A stretch of DNA of 32,903 nt from JACNKV01 sp964645915 (GTDB taxonomy: Bacteria > Fidelibacterota > Marinisomatia > Marinisomatales > JACNKV01), in assembly GCA_964645915.1 (NCBI GenBank), contig CAZYDH010000019.1, positions 1-32,903 on the forward strand, given 5' to 3'. This document shows, one piece after another, positions 25,395 to 32,903 of the stretch. A model generated the notes under the pieces. It was not told the origin of the DNA and ran no database searches. It saw only the letters and a program-made list of their open reading frames with translations. The stretch's first letter is position 1, and each line of letters begins with the position of its first letter. The position numbers and the translations under genes are program-made.

Positions 25395-26020
25395 TTTGAT
25401 AAATTAAATCTCCTGACAAACTCGTTTCTAATTTCAGTTTGGATTTCATTCATTCCCCTCATTCCATCGATAACCACAATTCGTTGGGGTTGCTCTTTAG
25501 CTAACGAATCATATTGTTCACGTACCCTGTATTGAAGACTCAATCCGGCACTCTCAATTCTATCATCTTCACCGCTTCGTCTTTTTTGCCCTTCTTCGGG
25601 CGATACATCAACAATAAATGTGATATCCGGTTCTAATGAGTAGGTTGCAAAGTTATTCACCTGTTTCAGCCAATCAACACTAAGTCCTCTTCCTCCGCCC
25701 TGATATGCTAATGTAGAATCAGCGAACCTATCGGTGACCACCCAAGTCCCTTTTTCCAAGTTCGGGAGAATGACTTCTTTGGTTAATTGTGCTCGACTTG
25801 CAGTCATCAACAGGGCTTCAGTTCGATCGTATAATTCCAGATCCACACGATTGAGTAAAATTTCCCGCACGGATTCTGAGACTTGTGTACCCCCCGGTTC
25901 ACGGACTAAAATGGATTGATACCCTTGATCAAGGATCCATTGGTGGAATAATTCTGCTTGGGTAGATTTACCGCAACCGTCAATTCCTTCAAACGTGATG
26001 AATTTAGCGTCGGTTTTCAT
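25391..26020 (-). CDS. tmk: Thymidylate kinase
   Basis: 209 aa, standard length. It phosphorylates dTMP to dTDP for DNA synthesis. The P-loop is FEGIDGCGKST (residues 10-20); REPGGTQVSE near 40 carries the DR/ER-type arginine region; DRFADSTLAYQGGGRGL near 97 is the dTMP-binding DRY-like motif. The ATG shares TAATG with the rsmI stop, and the end overlaps ctp, so rsmI, tmk and ctp form one coupled unit. Confidence 0.97.
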   Translation of the reverse strand: MKTDAKFITFEGIDGCGKSTQAELFHQWILDQGYQSILVREPGGTQVSESVREILLNRVDLELYDRTEALLMTASRAQLTKEVILPNLEKGTWVVTDRFADSTLAYQGGGRGLSVDWLKQVNNFATYSLEPDITFIVDVSPEEGQKRRSGEDDRIESAGLSLQYRVREQYDSLAKEQPQRIVVIDGMRGMNEIQTEIRNEFVRRFNLSK

Positions 26021-26724
26021 TATGATTTTTCTTCTTCAAAATACACATTCGGATCATCTTTTCCAATCAGGATTATACATTCCCCCTTGACATTCTTATT
26101 CTTAAAATACGTCAAAAGAGAGGAAACAGTTCCACGGATTGTTTCTTCGTGTAGTTTGGTTAATTCACGACAAATGACCGCCGGGCGATTTCCTAGTATT
26201 GAATGAATATCTCTTAACGTTCTTTCTAATCTTCTGGGACTCTCGTAAAACACGATCGTCGCGGTTTCATCAACCAGATGGTTTAAACGCTTTTTCCTCC
26301 CTTTTTTGGGAGGTAGAAATCCTTCAAATAAGAAACGATCTGTTGGTAATCCGGATGATACCAATCCTGCCAGCACTGCTGAAGGTCCGGGAATGGACTC
26401 GACTCTGGCGTCTATCTCAATCGCAGATCGGATCAATCTATAGGCAGGATCTGAAATCCCCGGAGTTCCGGCATCGGTGACAACAGCCAGATCATGACCG
26501 GATTTTAAATGTTTCTGTAACTGAGGAATGCGAGTAAACCGATTATGCTCAAAATAGCTGACAGTTGGGGTGTTGATATCATAGTGCTGAAGTAATCTCA
26601 TTGTATGACGAGTATCTTCTGCTGCGATCAACGGGACAGAATTAAGAATTTCAACTGCCCTATAAGTAATATCTTTAAGATTCCCAATGGGGGTCGAAAC
26701 AATGTATAGAATACCGGTACTCAT
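26020..26724 (-). CDS. rsmI: 16S rRNA 2'-O-ribose C1402 methyltransferase
   Basis: 234 aa from ATG 26724 (MSTGILYIVSTPIGNL), the normal family start. A GTG at 26757 would add 11 residues, but that region lies inside a hairpin, so I reject it. RsmI methylates C1402 in the ribosomal P site with SAM. Motifs: TPIGNLKDIT near 10, AEDTR near 36, TDAGTPGISDP near 84, IPGPSA near 114, FEGFLP and FYESPRRL. It is the first gene of rsmI-tmk-ctp. There is no strong Shine-Dalgarno. Confidence 0.95.
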   Translation of the reverse strand: MSTGILYIVSTPIGNLKDITYRAVEILNSVPLIAAEDTRHTMRLLQHYDINTPTVSYFEHNRFTRIPQLQKHLKSGHDLAVVTDAGTPGISDPAYRLIRSAIEIDARVESIPGPSAVLAGLVSSGLPTDRFLFEGFLPPKKGRKKRLNHLVDETATIVFYESPRRLERTLRDIHSILGNRPAVICRELTKLHEETIRGTVSSLLTYFKNKNVKGECIILIGKDDPNVYFEEEKS

Positions 26725-26732
26725 GATAGTGT

Positions 26733-26760
26733 TGGGTGAAGACCTTTCGATCTTCACCCA
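26733..26760. terminator. Hairpin between the ALDH gene and rsmI
   Basis: A perfect 10-bp stem, TGGGTGAAGA (26733-26742) with TCTTCACCCA (26751-26760), closes an 8-base loop. The T-run (TTTTTATTT, 26761-26769) follows on the plus strand only, but the adjacent genes are all on the minus strand. It probably still separates the ALDH transcript from rsmI, or stops antisense transcription. Confidence 0.5.
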
Positions 26761-26767
26761 TTTTTAT

Positions 26768-28285
26768 TTACAGATCGAATTTAATACCTTGTGCCAACGG
26801 AAGTTCTGAACTCCAATTGAGAGTATTGGTTTGACGACGCATATACTGTTTCCAAGAATCTGAACCGGATTCTCGTCCACCACCGGTTTCTTTTTCACCA
26901 CCAAATGCTCCGCCAATTTCTGCGCCGGAGGTCCCAATATTGATATTGGCAATACCGCAATCACTTCCACGAGCCGATAGGAATAACTCTGCATTACGCA
27001 CGTCAGTCGTAAACATCGCTGAGGATAATCCTTGCGGTACACTATTATGAATATCAATCGCTTCTTCTAAGGTACTAAATGGAATGATATAGAGGATTGG
27101 AGCAAATGTTTCATCCTGCACGATTTGCCAATCATTTTTTGCCTTTACGATCGTTGGCTCAACATAAAAACCATCCCGATCAATTGAATTTCCTCCACAA
27201 AGAACTTCTCCACCGACTTTCTCAAGTACGTCCATTGCATTTTTATATACATCAACTGCACTTTCATTTACAAGCGGCCCCATCAACGTTCCGTCTTCGA
27301 GCGGATCACCGATTCTGACCTGACGATAAGCTTTGACCAGTCTTTCAACTAATTCATCATAACGACTTTCATGAATAATGACACGACGTGTGGATGTACA
27401 CCGTTGTCCGGCAGTTCCGACTGCTCCAAAAACGACTGAAGGGATCAACAATTCCATATCAGCAGTTTCATCAGCGATAATGGCATTATTTCCACCCAAT
27501 TCAAGGATGGTTTTACCAAAGCGTTTGGACACTACTTCATTGACATGACGACCCATTGCGGTTGATCCTGTAAAGGAAACCATTGGAATATTTTTATCCT
27601 GGATCAATGTTTCACCGATTGTTGAACCTTTACCTACTACGATACTGAAAATACCCGTATATCCGTTCTTTTCCATGACTTCGTTACAAATATTTTGCAC
27701 GGCAATTGCAGTGAGAGGTGTCGATGATGATGGTTTCCAGATCGTTGTATCTCCTGCAATCGCTGCGATGAAAGCATTCCATGCCCAAACAGCTACCGGG
27801 AAGTTAAATGCAGAGATCACACCGATAGAGCCTAGTGGATGCCACTGTTCATACATACGATGATCAGGACGTTCGGAATGCATGGTTTTTCCATAAAGCA
27901 TCCGAGATTGACCGACAGCAAAATCAGCGATATCGATCATTTCCTGAACTTCACCATCGCCTTCTTGCTTGATCTTTCCCATTTCCAGTGAAACCAGACT
28001 TCCCAATGCATCTTTTTTCTCTCTTAATGCTTCGCCCATTTGACGAACCAATTCCCCACGGATGGGTGCCGGAACTTTTCGCCAGTCTTTAAAGGCTTCA
28101 TTAGACTGTTTTACGATTTCATGATAATCATCAACAGAACATTGATAAACTGAAGCAATTCGTTCTCCGGTAGCCGGATTGATCGAATCTAAGGTTCCGG
28201 CATCAGTAGTTTGATTCCATTTACCTTTTCCGGAACAGGCTCCATAATTATTGTCCTGTATCCCAAGTTCTTTTAAAATATCCAT
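26768..28285 (-). CDS. ALDH7-family aldehyde dehydrogenase (probable aminoadipate-semialdehyde dehydrogenase)
   Basis: 505 aa, typical for the NAD(P)-dependent aldehyde dehydrogenase superfamily. The catalytic set is present: Asn161 in AFNFPVA, Lys184 in WKPSS, Glu262 in LELGGNN, and Cys296 in GTAGQRCTSTRR. The GGNN and AGQRCT-STRR patterns fit the ALDH7 (antiquitin/AmaB) class, which oxidises alpha-aminoadipate semialdehyde in lysine breakdown and also betaine aldehyde. It lies 46 bases after an ornithine/lysine-type aminotransferase, which supports an amino-acid degradation pair. ATG with AAGGAA upstream. The exact substrate is an inference. Confidence 0.87.
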   Translation of the reverse strand: MDILKELGIQDNNYGACSGKGKWNQTTDAGTLDSINPATGERIASVYQCSVDDYHEIVKQSNEAFKDWRKVPAPIRGELVRQMGEALREKKDALGSLVSLEMGKIKQEGDGEVQEMIDIADFAVGQSRMLYGKTMHSERPDHRMYEQWHPLGSIGVISAFNFPVAVWAWNAFIAAIAGDTTIWKPSSSTPLTAIAVQNICNEVMEKNGYTGIFSIVVGKGSTIGETLIQDKNIPMVSFTGSTAMGRHVNEVVSKRFGKTILELGGNNAIIADETADMELLIPSVVFGAVGTAGQRCTSTRRVIIHESRYDELVERLVKAYRQVRIGDPLEDGTLMGPLVNESAVDVYKNAMDVLEKVGGEVLCGGNSIDRDGFYVEPTIVKAKNDWQIVQDETFAPILYIIPFSTLEEAIDIHNSVPQGLSSAMFTTDVRNAELFLSARGSDCGIANINIGTSGAEIGGAFGGEKETGGGRESGSDSWKQYMRRQTNTLNWSSELPLAQGIKFDL

Positions 28286-28331
28286 GTGTATTCCTTTTAT
28301 TATTTGATTTGTAATCTTAATTCACAAGCGC

Positions 28332-29663
28332 TTATAAGTCTCTAATGACGTTTCTTACTTCATCTGCGATCTTATCGATTTGCTTTTCACTGATAGTCAA
28401 TGCCGGTGCAAGTCGAACCGTTGTCCGGTGCGTTTCTTTTGCATAGACTCCACGTTTTAATAATCCCAAAGACACTTTATGTCCATCCAATGCAGGTTCG
28501 TTATACATTTCAAATGCAGTTAACAAACCTTTCCCTCGTGCTTCTTTAATTTTATTAGGGAATTCATCTTTAACCGCCCGAAAGCGTTCCATTAACTGAG
28601 CACCGCGGATACGTGCATTTTTGGCTAATTCATCATCAACCATTACTTTAATTGCATAAGCAGATACTACTGATGCTAAAGGATATCCTCCGAATGTAGA
28701 ACCTTCTGATCCCGGAGTCAATACTCCGATGACATCATCCCGTCCGGCTACAAATGAAACCGGTAATATTCCACCGCCTGCTGCTTTCCCGCACCCCATA
28801 ATATCCGGTTTTACACCGAATAATTGATGAGCAAAATTCGCTCCGGTACGTGCGAATCCGGTTTGTACTTCATCCATTGCTAATAAAATATTATGCTCTT
28901 TACATAATTCAGATACTTGAGGCCAATACGCATCATCCGGTACGATCACACCGGCTTCGCCTTGAATCGGTTCTGCAATAAATGCCGCTATCTTATCGCC
29001 TTTTTCTTCAAACAATGAACGTAATGCTTCGATATCGTTGTAAGGCACCAGTTCAATCCCCGGAACAAATGGACCAAAATCCGCTCGGGCATCAGGATCA
29101 TCAGATAATGAAATAGCGGTCATTGATCTTCCGTGAAAATTCCCTTTTGCTGCTACGATGATCGCTTCGTCTTTCGGAATTCCTTTCACGCGATATCCCC
29201 ATCTGCGGGAAAGTTTAAACATCAACTCGGGTGCTTCAACACCTGCTACTTTCGGAACGACTCGATCCATGCCTGAAATTGAAGTGGCTGCCAGTAAAAA
29301 TGCGGACATATATTTATGCCGGATCGAACGTGGAACCGTCGGTAATTTTTCTTTGGTTAAATGATGGATAACCGCATCAACAATAGTTTGATTCAACTGC
29401 CCCTGATTGACAGCAGAATAACAACAAAGTCCATCAACTAATTCTTCTTCAATAAAAGAAGCAACTTCATTTGGATCGGGCTTTCTACAAATCAATGTAG
29501 ATGAGTCTTGAACATGAGATACAACTACATCTTCTAATGGACTATAATTACGTCCGCCCTTCTCTTTTTCGATCGCTTCATGATCGGCGGGAGATAAATC
29601 TCCAATTCGAATACCGTTGACTGTCAGGTCGTCGCCGTAACCGGTAATCACTGTCTTTGACAT
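28332..29663 (-). CDS. Ornithine/lysine-type class III aminotransferase
   Basis: 443 aa from ATG 29663, which has GGAG 6 bases upstream; a TTG at 29675 lies within that ribosome-binding site and is rejected. It is a fold-type I PLP enzyme of the ornithine aminotransferase group. Motifs (numbered from this ATG): GRNYSPL near 38, YSAVNQG near 82, NFHGRSMTAIS near 175, EPIQGEAGV near 231, DEVQTGFARTG near 264, and the Schiff-base lysine Lys293 in CGKAAGGG. The product of ornithine would be glutamate semialdehyde, and of lysine aminoadipate semialdehyde. The ALDH7 gene next to it favours lysine, but the sequence is closest to ornithine enzymes. The region 55-90 departs from the usual DxxGxxYxD and HP motifs. 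Confidence 0.85.
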   Translation of the reverse strand: MSKTVITGYGDDLTVNGIRIGDLSPADHEAIEKEKGGRNYSPLEDVVVSHVQDSSTLICRKPDPNEVASFIEEELVDGLCCYSAVNQGQLNQTIVDAVIHHLTKEKLPTVPRSIRHKYMSAFLLAATSISGMDRVVPKVAGVEAPELMFKLSRRWGYRVKGIPKDEAIIVAAKGNFHGRSMTAISLSDDPDARADFGPFVPGIELVPYNDIEALRSLFEEKGDKIAAFIAEPIQGEAGVIVPDDAYWPQVSELCKEHNILLAMDEVQTGFARTGANFAHQLFGVKPDIMGCGKAAGGGILPVSFVAGRDDVIGVLTPGSEGSTFGGYPLASVVSAYAIKVMVDDELAKNARIRGAQLMERFRAVKDEFPNKIKEARGKGLLTAFEMYNEPALDGHKVSLGLLKRGVYAKETHRTTVRLAPALTISEKQIDKIADEVRNVIRDL

Positions 29664-29776
29664 ATCTAACTCCAAATAATATTTATATCATTAAAATAAG
29701 GGAAATAAGTTTACAACGATTCACCCACGCACAGAAATGATATTCAGTAAGATAATTCCATATATTATTTAACCAA

Positions 29777-30802
29777 ATGTCCGTAATTTTTATTGTGATG
29801 GATATTCAAAATAAACAAACACTTCTCTCCCCATTTTCTAAGGATGAACTAGACACACGAGTTAGATTAAACCACGACCAAATCATAAAGACCGCAAAAC
29901 TGATCTCAAAACTGAGCACTGAATCACCCTTCTCTTTTATTGCCTCCTCCCTTCCTCCGGAAAACCATCCGCTTACGGTTGATTTCTTTTTTGTCACAAC
30001 ACTACAACAATTTAGTTTTTGGTCTATCAAAAATGGACGTTATCATCTTCCATTATATGACACGATCGACGGAGAAACGCTAAAAGGTGCTTTTTATCTG
30101 TTCAAGGCGTATTTAAAAAAAATAGATACCGATCCTGACTTTTTTTCACCCCAAAGACAAGCCGAGCAATCGTTGGATGAAACCGCAGACTTATTTCGTT
30201 CAGACAATGGCAATGATGTAATGCCGGTAATAGAACTTCATTTGGATGCCGCCCACCGATATGGACAATCGATGTTGAAATTGAGATGGACACCCACTTC
30301 TATCTTACAAACTTCATTACAAACAAAAACTCCCCTTGAAACTTTCTTAAAGATGCTAGACAAAGTGGGTGGATATTGTGAAGATCCTCTACGGAAAAAA
30401 AGTGCATTACTAGCGATGATCCTAAACAATCGACCTGAAGTCTTTCTGCCATTTGGTAAAGATGAATCGCTGCCACCCATTATTGACTACCATTGCATGC
30501 GGTCGTGCTTACGGATGGGTTTGATCGATGTCATCGACCCTAAATTACTGCATCATTTACAAAACCGTGATGTTATTTCTGAAGCTGATGAATGGGCGGT
30601 GAGGATCGCGGCATTTCATGCGGTTGAATTATTACCTGAATTATCGAACCGATCGATGGCAACCGTGGATCAATATTTCTTTTTTGGTCGAAAGCGCTGC
30701 CCCGAAATGTCTGAACCGGAATGCTTGAAATGCAGTGCAAATTCCGTCTGTGCTAAACGAAAAGAACTATTTCAACCCGTCATCCGTACGGATTATTATT
30801 AA
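29777..30802 (+). CDS. Putative N-glycosylase-like protein with C-terminal four-Cys Fe-S loop
   Basis: 341 aa, not confidently assigned. The first half (TVDFFFVTTLQQFSFW near 67-82, then a helix ending GAFYLFKAYLKK) recalls the queuosine N-glycosylase (Qng1/DUF2419) fold. IIDYHCMRSCLRMGLID at 235-251 carries Asp237, aligning by eye with both the DYR Asp of Qng1 and the catalytic VDTH Asp of endonuclease III. The C-terminus has C308-x7-C316-x2-C319-x5-C325, like the [4Fe-4S] loop of EndoIII/MutY. I infer a helix-hairpin-helix-type glycosylase or nucleoside hydrolase. The ATG at 29777 has no Shine-Dalgarno; ATG 29798 is an alternative. It diverges from the aminotransferase operon. Confidence 0.6.
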   Translation: MSVIFIVMDIQNKQTLLSPFSKDELDTRVRLNHDQIIKTAKLISKLSTESPFSFIASSLPPENHPLTVDFFFVTTLQQFSFWSIKNGRYHLPLYDTIDGETLKGAFYLFKAYLKKIDTDPDFFSPQRQAEQSLDETADLFRSDNGNDVMPVIELHLDAAHRYGQSMLKLRWTPTSILQTSLQTKTPLETFLKMLDKVGGYCEDPLRKKSALLAMILNNRPEVFLPFGKDESLPPIIDYHCMRSCLRMGLIDVIDPKLLHHLQNRDVISEADEWAVRIAAFHAVELLPELSNRSMATVDQYFFFGRKRCPEMSEPECLKCSANSVCAKRKELFQPVIRTDYY

Positions 30803-30859
30803 ATCGACAACAAACAATACTTACTCATCCTCCAAAATAGATAATATAAGGACAATATT

Positions 30860-31309
30860 ATGCACATAAAATTTACACGAAATATCTTGATTATTTTTTT
30901 AGGATTCCTCGGATTAGGAGCAATTGGAGGAGGTGGAACTATGATCATTTCACCTACAGGAGAGCTGATGGGAATGCCTTTATCCATGTTGGAACCATCT
31001 CCTTTTAATAGTTTTCTCATTCCCGGAATTATTTTATTCTCCGTTCTTGGACTCATCCCCTCTTTTCTGATGATCGCCTTATTAAAACAACCGGAATCCA
31101 AACTAGCGGAGCAATTCAATTTATTTAAAGATATGCACTGGTCATGGACTTACAGTATTTATGTTGCTCTTACCCTCATTAGTTGGATACAGATCCAAAT
31201 GGTATTACTTCAAGGTGTACATTGGTTACATACATTTTACATGTTTTTTGCGGTGGCCATACTTATAATAGCCTTATTGCCACAAACGAGAAGTTTATAT
31301 AAAAAATAA
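30860..31309 (+). CDS. Four-helix membrane protein, unknown function
   Basis: 149 aa. Four hydrophobic stretches (about residues 7-27, 51-75, 97-118 and 121-140) predict an integral inner-membrane protein. A glycine-rich motif AIGGGGTMIISPTGELMGMP follows the first helix and is probably a conserved extracytoplasmic loop; the C-terminus is basic (SLYKK). I do not recognise the family. It starts with ATG after AAGGA at about 7 bases, and it sits 57 bases after the glycosylase-like gene and 18 before the next small gene, so co-transcription of the last two is likely. Confidence 0.75.
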   Translation: MHIKFTRNILIIFLGFLGLGAIGGGGTMIISPTGELMGMPLSMLEPSPFNSFLIPGIILFSVLGLIPSFLMIALLKQPESKLAEQFNLFKDMHWSWTYSIYVALTLISWIQIQMVLLQGVHWLHTFYMFFAVAILIIALLPQTRSLYKK

Positions 31310-31327
31310 AATGTGAGGATACATAAA

Positions 31328-31510
31328 ATGAAGTACAAAGTTCACAGGATTGACGTCAAGAGTGAAAATATGCAGGATTATTTGGAAAAGTTTTTAAATA
31401 ATCTTGATGGTGAAATTCTTGCCATCGTTCCAAATGTTAAACCCACCTTCCAACTTATGGGAGCAACAGCTAAAATCGATTTTTTATTAATTGTGGAAAA
31501 AACAGAATAA
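31328..31510 (+). CDS. Small protein (60 aa), DUF4177-like by shape
   Basis: 60 aa from ATG 31328, which has GAGGA 7-9 bases upstream; a GTG at 31313 in the same frame lies inside that ribosome-binding region and is rejected. The sequence alternates beta strand (KYKVHRIDV), helix (MQDYLEKFLNNLDGEILAIVPN) and beta strand (AKIDFLLIVEK), a compact alpha-beta fold like DUF4177. No catalytic residues stand out. It follows the membrane protein by 18 bases and probably shares its transcript. Function unknown. Confidence 0.7.
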   Translation: MKYKVHRIDVKSENMQDYLEKFLNNLDGEILAIVPNVKPTFQLMGATAKIDFLLIVEKTE

Positions 31511-31704
31511 AAAGAAAAGACCTTTTTCAGTCTGCTATCCGAACAGATTATTAATAAAGACGATACATGTCTTAAGTCATTACATTTTTTTCTGTTTCTT
31601 TATACGTTTGGTTAGTAACTTTTATTGTACTTAACCACTTTATTAAATGACGTATATAAAAAAATATATTCAATAGAAACAAACATCCTATAAGAAATTT
31701 ATTT

Positions 31705-32903
31705 ATGGCAAAAAAGAACCCTATTCAAACAGAAGAGTCTTTAGAAAAACAACTTTGGAAAACAGCTGATAAACTTCGGAAGAATATTGATGCTGCAGAA
31801 TATAAACACATCGTTTTAGGACTGATTTTCTTAAAATATATATCCGATACTTTTGAAGAACTATTTGATAAACTTCAATCTGGAACGGGTGATTTCATAG
31901 GAGCAGACCCTGAAGATAGAGACGAGTATAAAGCAGAAAATGTATTCTTTGTTCCTTCTTCAGCCAGATGGGGTTTTCTTCAAAACCATGCCAAACTACC
32001 GACTATTGGAAAAACGGTTGACGACACCATGGATGCCATTGAGAAAGAGAATACTTCTCTCAAAGGGGTTTTGCCAAAAGTGTATGCCAGACAAAATCTT
32101 GACCCAACAAGCTTGGGAGAACTTATTGACTTGATTGGTAACATTGCACTTGGAGACGCAAAATCCAGAAGTGCCGATATTCTCGGACACGTTTTCGAAT
32201 ATTTCTTAGGTGAATTTGCACTTGCAGAAGGTAAAAAAGGTGGTCAGTTCTATACGCCAAGAAGTGTTGTGGAATTATTGGTCGAAATGTTAGAACCCTA
32301 TAAAGGACGAGTTTTTGACCCTTGTTGCGGTTCGGGTGGAATGTTTGTCCATTCTGAAAAATTCATAAAAAGCCATCAAGGAAAATTAAATGATATTTCC
32401 ATTTACGGGCAGGAAAGCAACCAAACCACATGGCGATTAGCAAAAATGAATTTGGCGATTCGTGGAATTGACAGTTCTCAGGTAAAATGGAACAATGAAG
32501 GTTCTTTCTTGAACAATGCACACAAAGATTTAAAATGCGATTATATTATCGCTAACCCTCCATTCAACGTAAGTGATTGGAGCGGCGATCTCCTTCGAAA
32601 TGACGGTCGTTGGCAATATGGAACACCACCAACCGGTAATGCCAATTACGCCTGGATTCAGCATTTTATCTATCATTTGGCACCAAGCGGACAAACTGGT
32701 TTTGTCTTGGCAAAAGGTTCACTAACCTCAAAAACTTCGGGAGAAGGAGATATCAGAAAAAACTTAATCGAAGAAGGGTTGGTTGATTGCATTGTAAATC
32801 TCCCGGCCAAATTGTTTTTAAATACTCAAATACCTGCTTCATTATGGTTTATGAGCCGTAACCGTAGCAATGGAAAATTTAGAAACCGCAGCACAGAAAT
32901 TCT
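31705..32903 (+). CDS. hsdM: Type I restriction-modification methyltransferase subunit, partial (3' cut)
   Basis: The first 399 codons are present and the frame remains open to the window edge; family members are about 480-540 aa, so roughly 100 residues are missing. HsdM methylates adenine (N6) as part of the HsdM2S complex that protects host DNA from HsdR. Visible: the helical N-terminal HsdM_N domain (about 8-130, with EYKHIVLGLIFLKYIS), QFYTP at 181-185, SAM motif FDPCCGSGGMF at 204-214, and the catalytic NPPF at 284-287. The ATG follows an AT-rich leader of 194 bases with no clear Shine-Dalgarno. hsdS and hsdR are expected downstream, outside the window. Confidence 0.95.
   Translation, partial: MAKKNPIQTEESLEKQLWKTADKLRKNIDAAEYKHIVLGLIFLKYISDTFEELFDKLQSGTGDFIGADPEDRDEYKAENVFFVPSSARWGFLQNHAKLPTIGKTVDDTMDAIEKENTSLKGVLPKVYARQNLDPTSLGELIDLIGNIALGDAKSRSADILGHVFEYFLGEFALAEGKKGGQFYTPRSVVELLVEMLEPYKGRVFDPCCGSGGMFVHSEKFIKSHQGKLNDISIYGQESNQTTWRLAKMNLAIRGIDSSQVKWNNEGSFLNNAHKDLKCDYIIANPPFNVSDWSGDLLRNDGRWQYGTPPTGNANYAWIQHFIYHLAPSGQTGFVLAKGSLTSKTSGEGDIRKNLIEEGLVDCIVNLPAKLFLNTQIPASLWFMSRNRSNGKFRNRSTEI

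Noticed and set aside
26725..26757. GTG 26757 as the start of rsmI
   Set aside because: The extra 11 codons overlap the hairpin and are not found in the family; ATG 26724 gives the expected N-terminus.
26764..27057. 97-codon minus-strand ORF
   Set aside because: It is an out-of-frame reading inside the certain ALDH gene with no motif.

Overview
The window looks like an ordinary chromosomal segment of a low-GC, free-living bacterium, probably from the FCB side of the tree (Fibrobacterota/Chlorobiota/Bacteroidota and relatives, for example a Marinimicrobia/SAR406-like lineage). This placement is an inference from gene content: a MerR regulator with the NRAGNRTYR motif, an animal-type alanine aminotransferase, a TPR_21 protein, and a small coiled-coil gene before zapA. 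Many genes have clear Shine-Dalgarno sequences (AGGAGG, AAGGAG), which argues against a typical Bacteroidota member. No lineage marker was searched.

Bases 1-29.7 kb are almost entirely minus-strand genes, read here from high to low coordinates. (a) An ornithine/lysine-type aminotransferase and an ALDH7-family dehydrogenase (29.7-26.8 kb), probably an amino-acid degradation pair. (b) rsmI-tmk-ctp (26.7-23.7 kb), with overlapping ends. (c) tRNA-Val, then thrS-infC-rpmI-rplT-pheS-pheT, a 59-codon coiled-coil ORF, zapA and folD (23.7-15.7 kb). infC has no AUG, GUG or UUG at its expected 5' end and appears to start at AUC inside thrS. (d) tRNA-Arg(CCT), a TPR membrane protein, a hairpin, then rimP-nusA-infB-rbfA-truB-ribF-rpsO-pnp, ending at a strong intrinsic terminator (15.6-5.9 kb). 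Several overlaps and UUG starts occur here. (e) An alanine aminotransferase, a MerR regulator, tRNA-Pro, a DUF2914 protein, a phosphodiester-glycosidase lipoprotein, a COG2426 membrane protein, and a histidine ammonia-lyase homologue whose MIO triad is Ala-Cys-Gly rather than Ala-Ser-Gly (5.9-0.16 kb). tRNA-Arg(CCG) closes this end.

At about 29.7 kb the direction switches. The plus strand carries an unusual protein that looks like a Qng1/HhH-type N-glycosylase with a C-terminal four-cysteine iron-sulfur loop, a four-helix membrane protein, a 60-aa conserved-looking small protein, and the first 399 codons of a type I restriction-modification methyltransferase (hsdM), cut by the window edge. 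This right end is the accessory part of the window.

No gene-free stretch exceeds 300 bases; the longest is about 194 bases before hsdM. I saw no CRISPR array, insertion sequence, rRNA or prophage. No wholly new multi-gene system is evident. The best leads are the four-cysteine glycosylase-like protein, the Cys-MIO ammonia-lyase, the AUC start of infC, the small coiled-coil gene and the hairpin abutting rimP.
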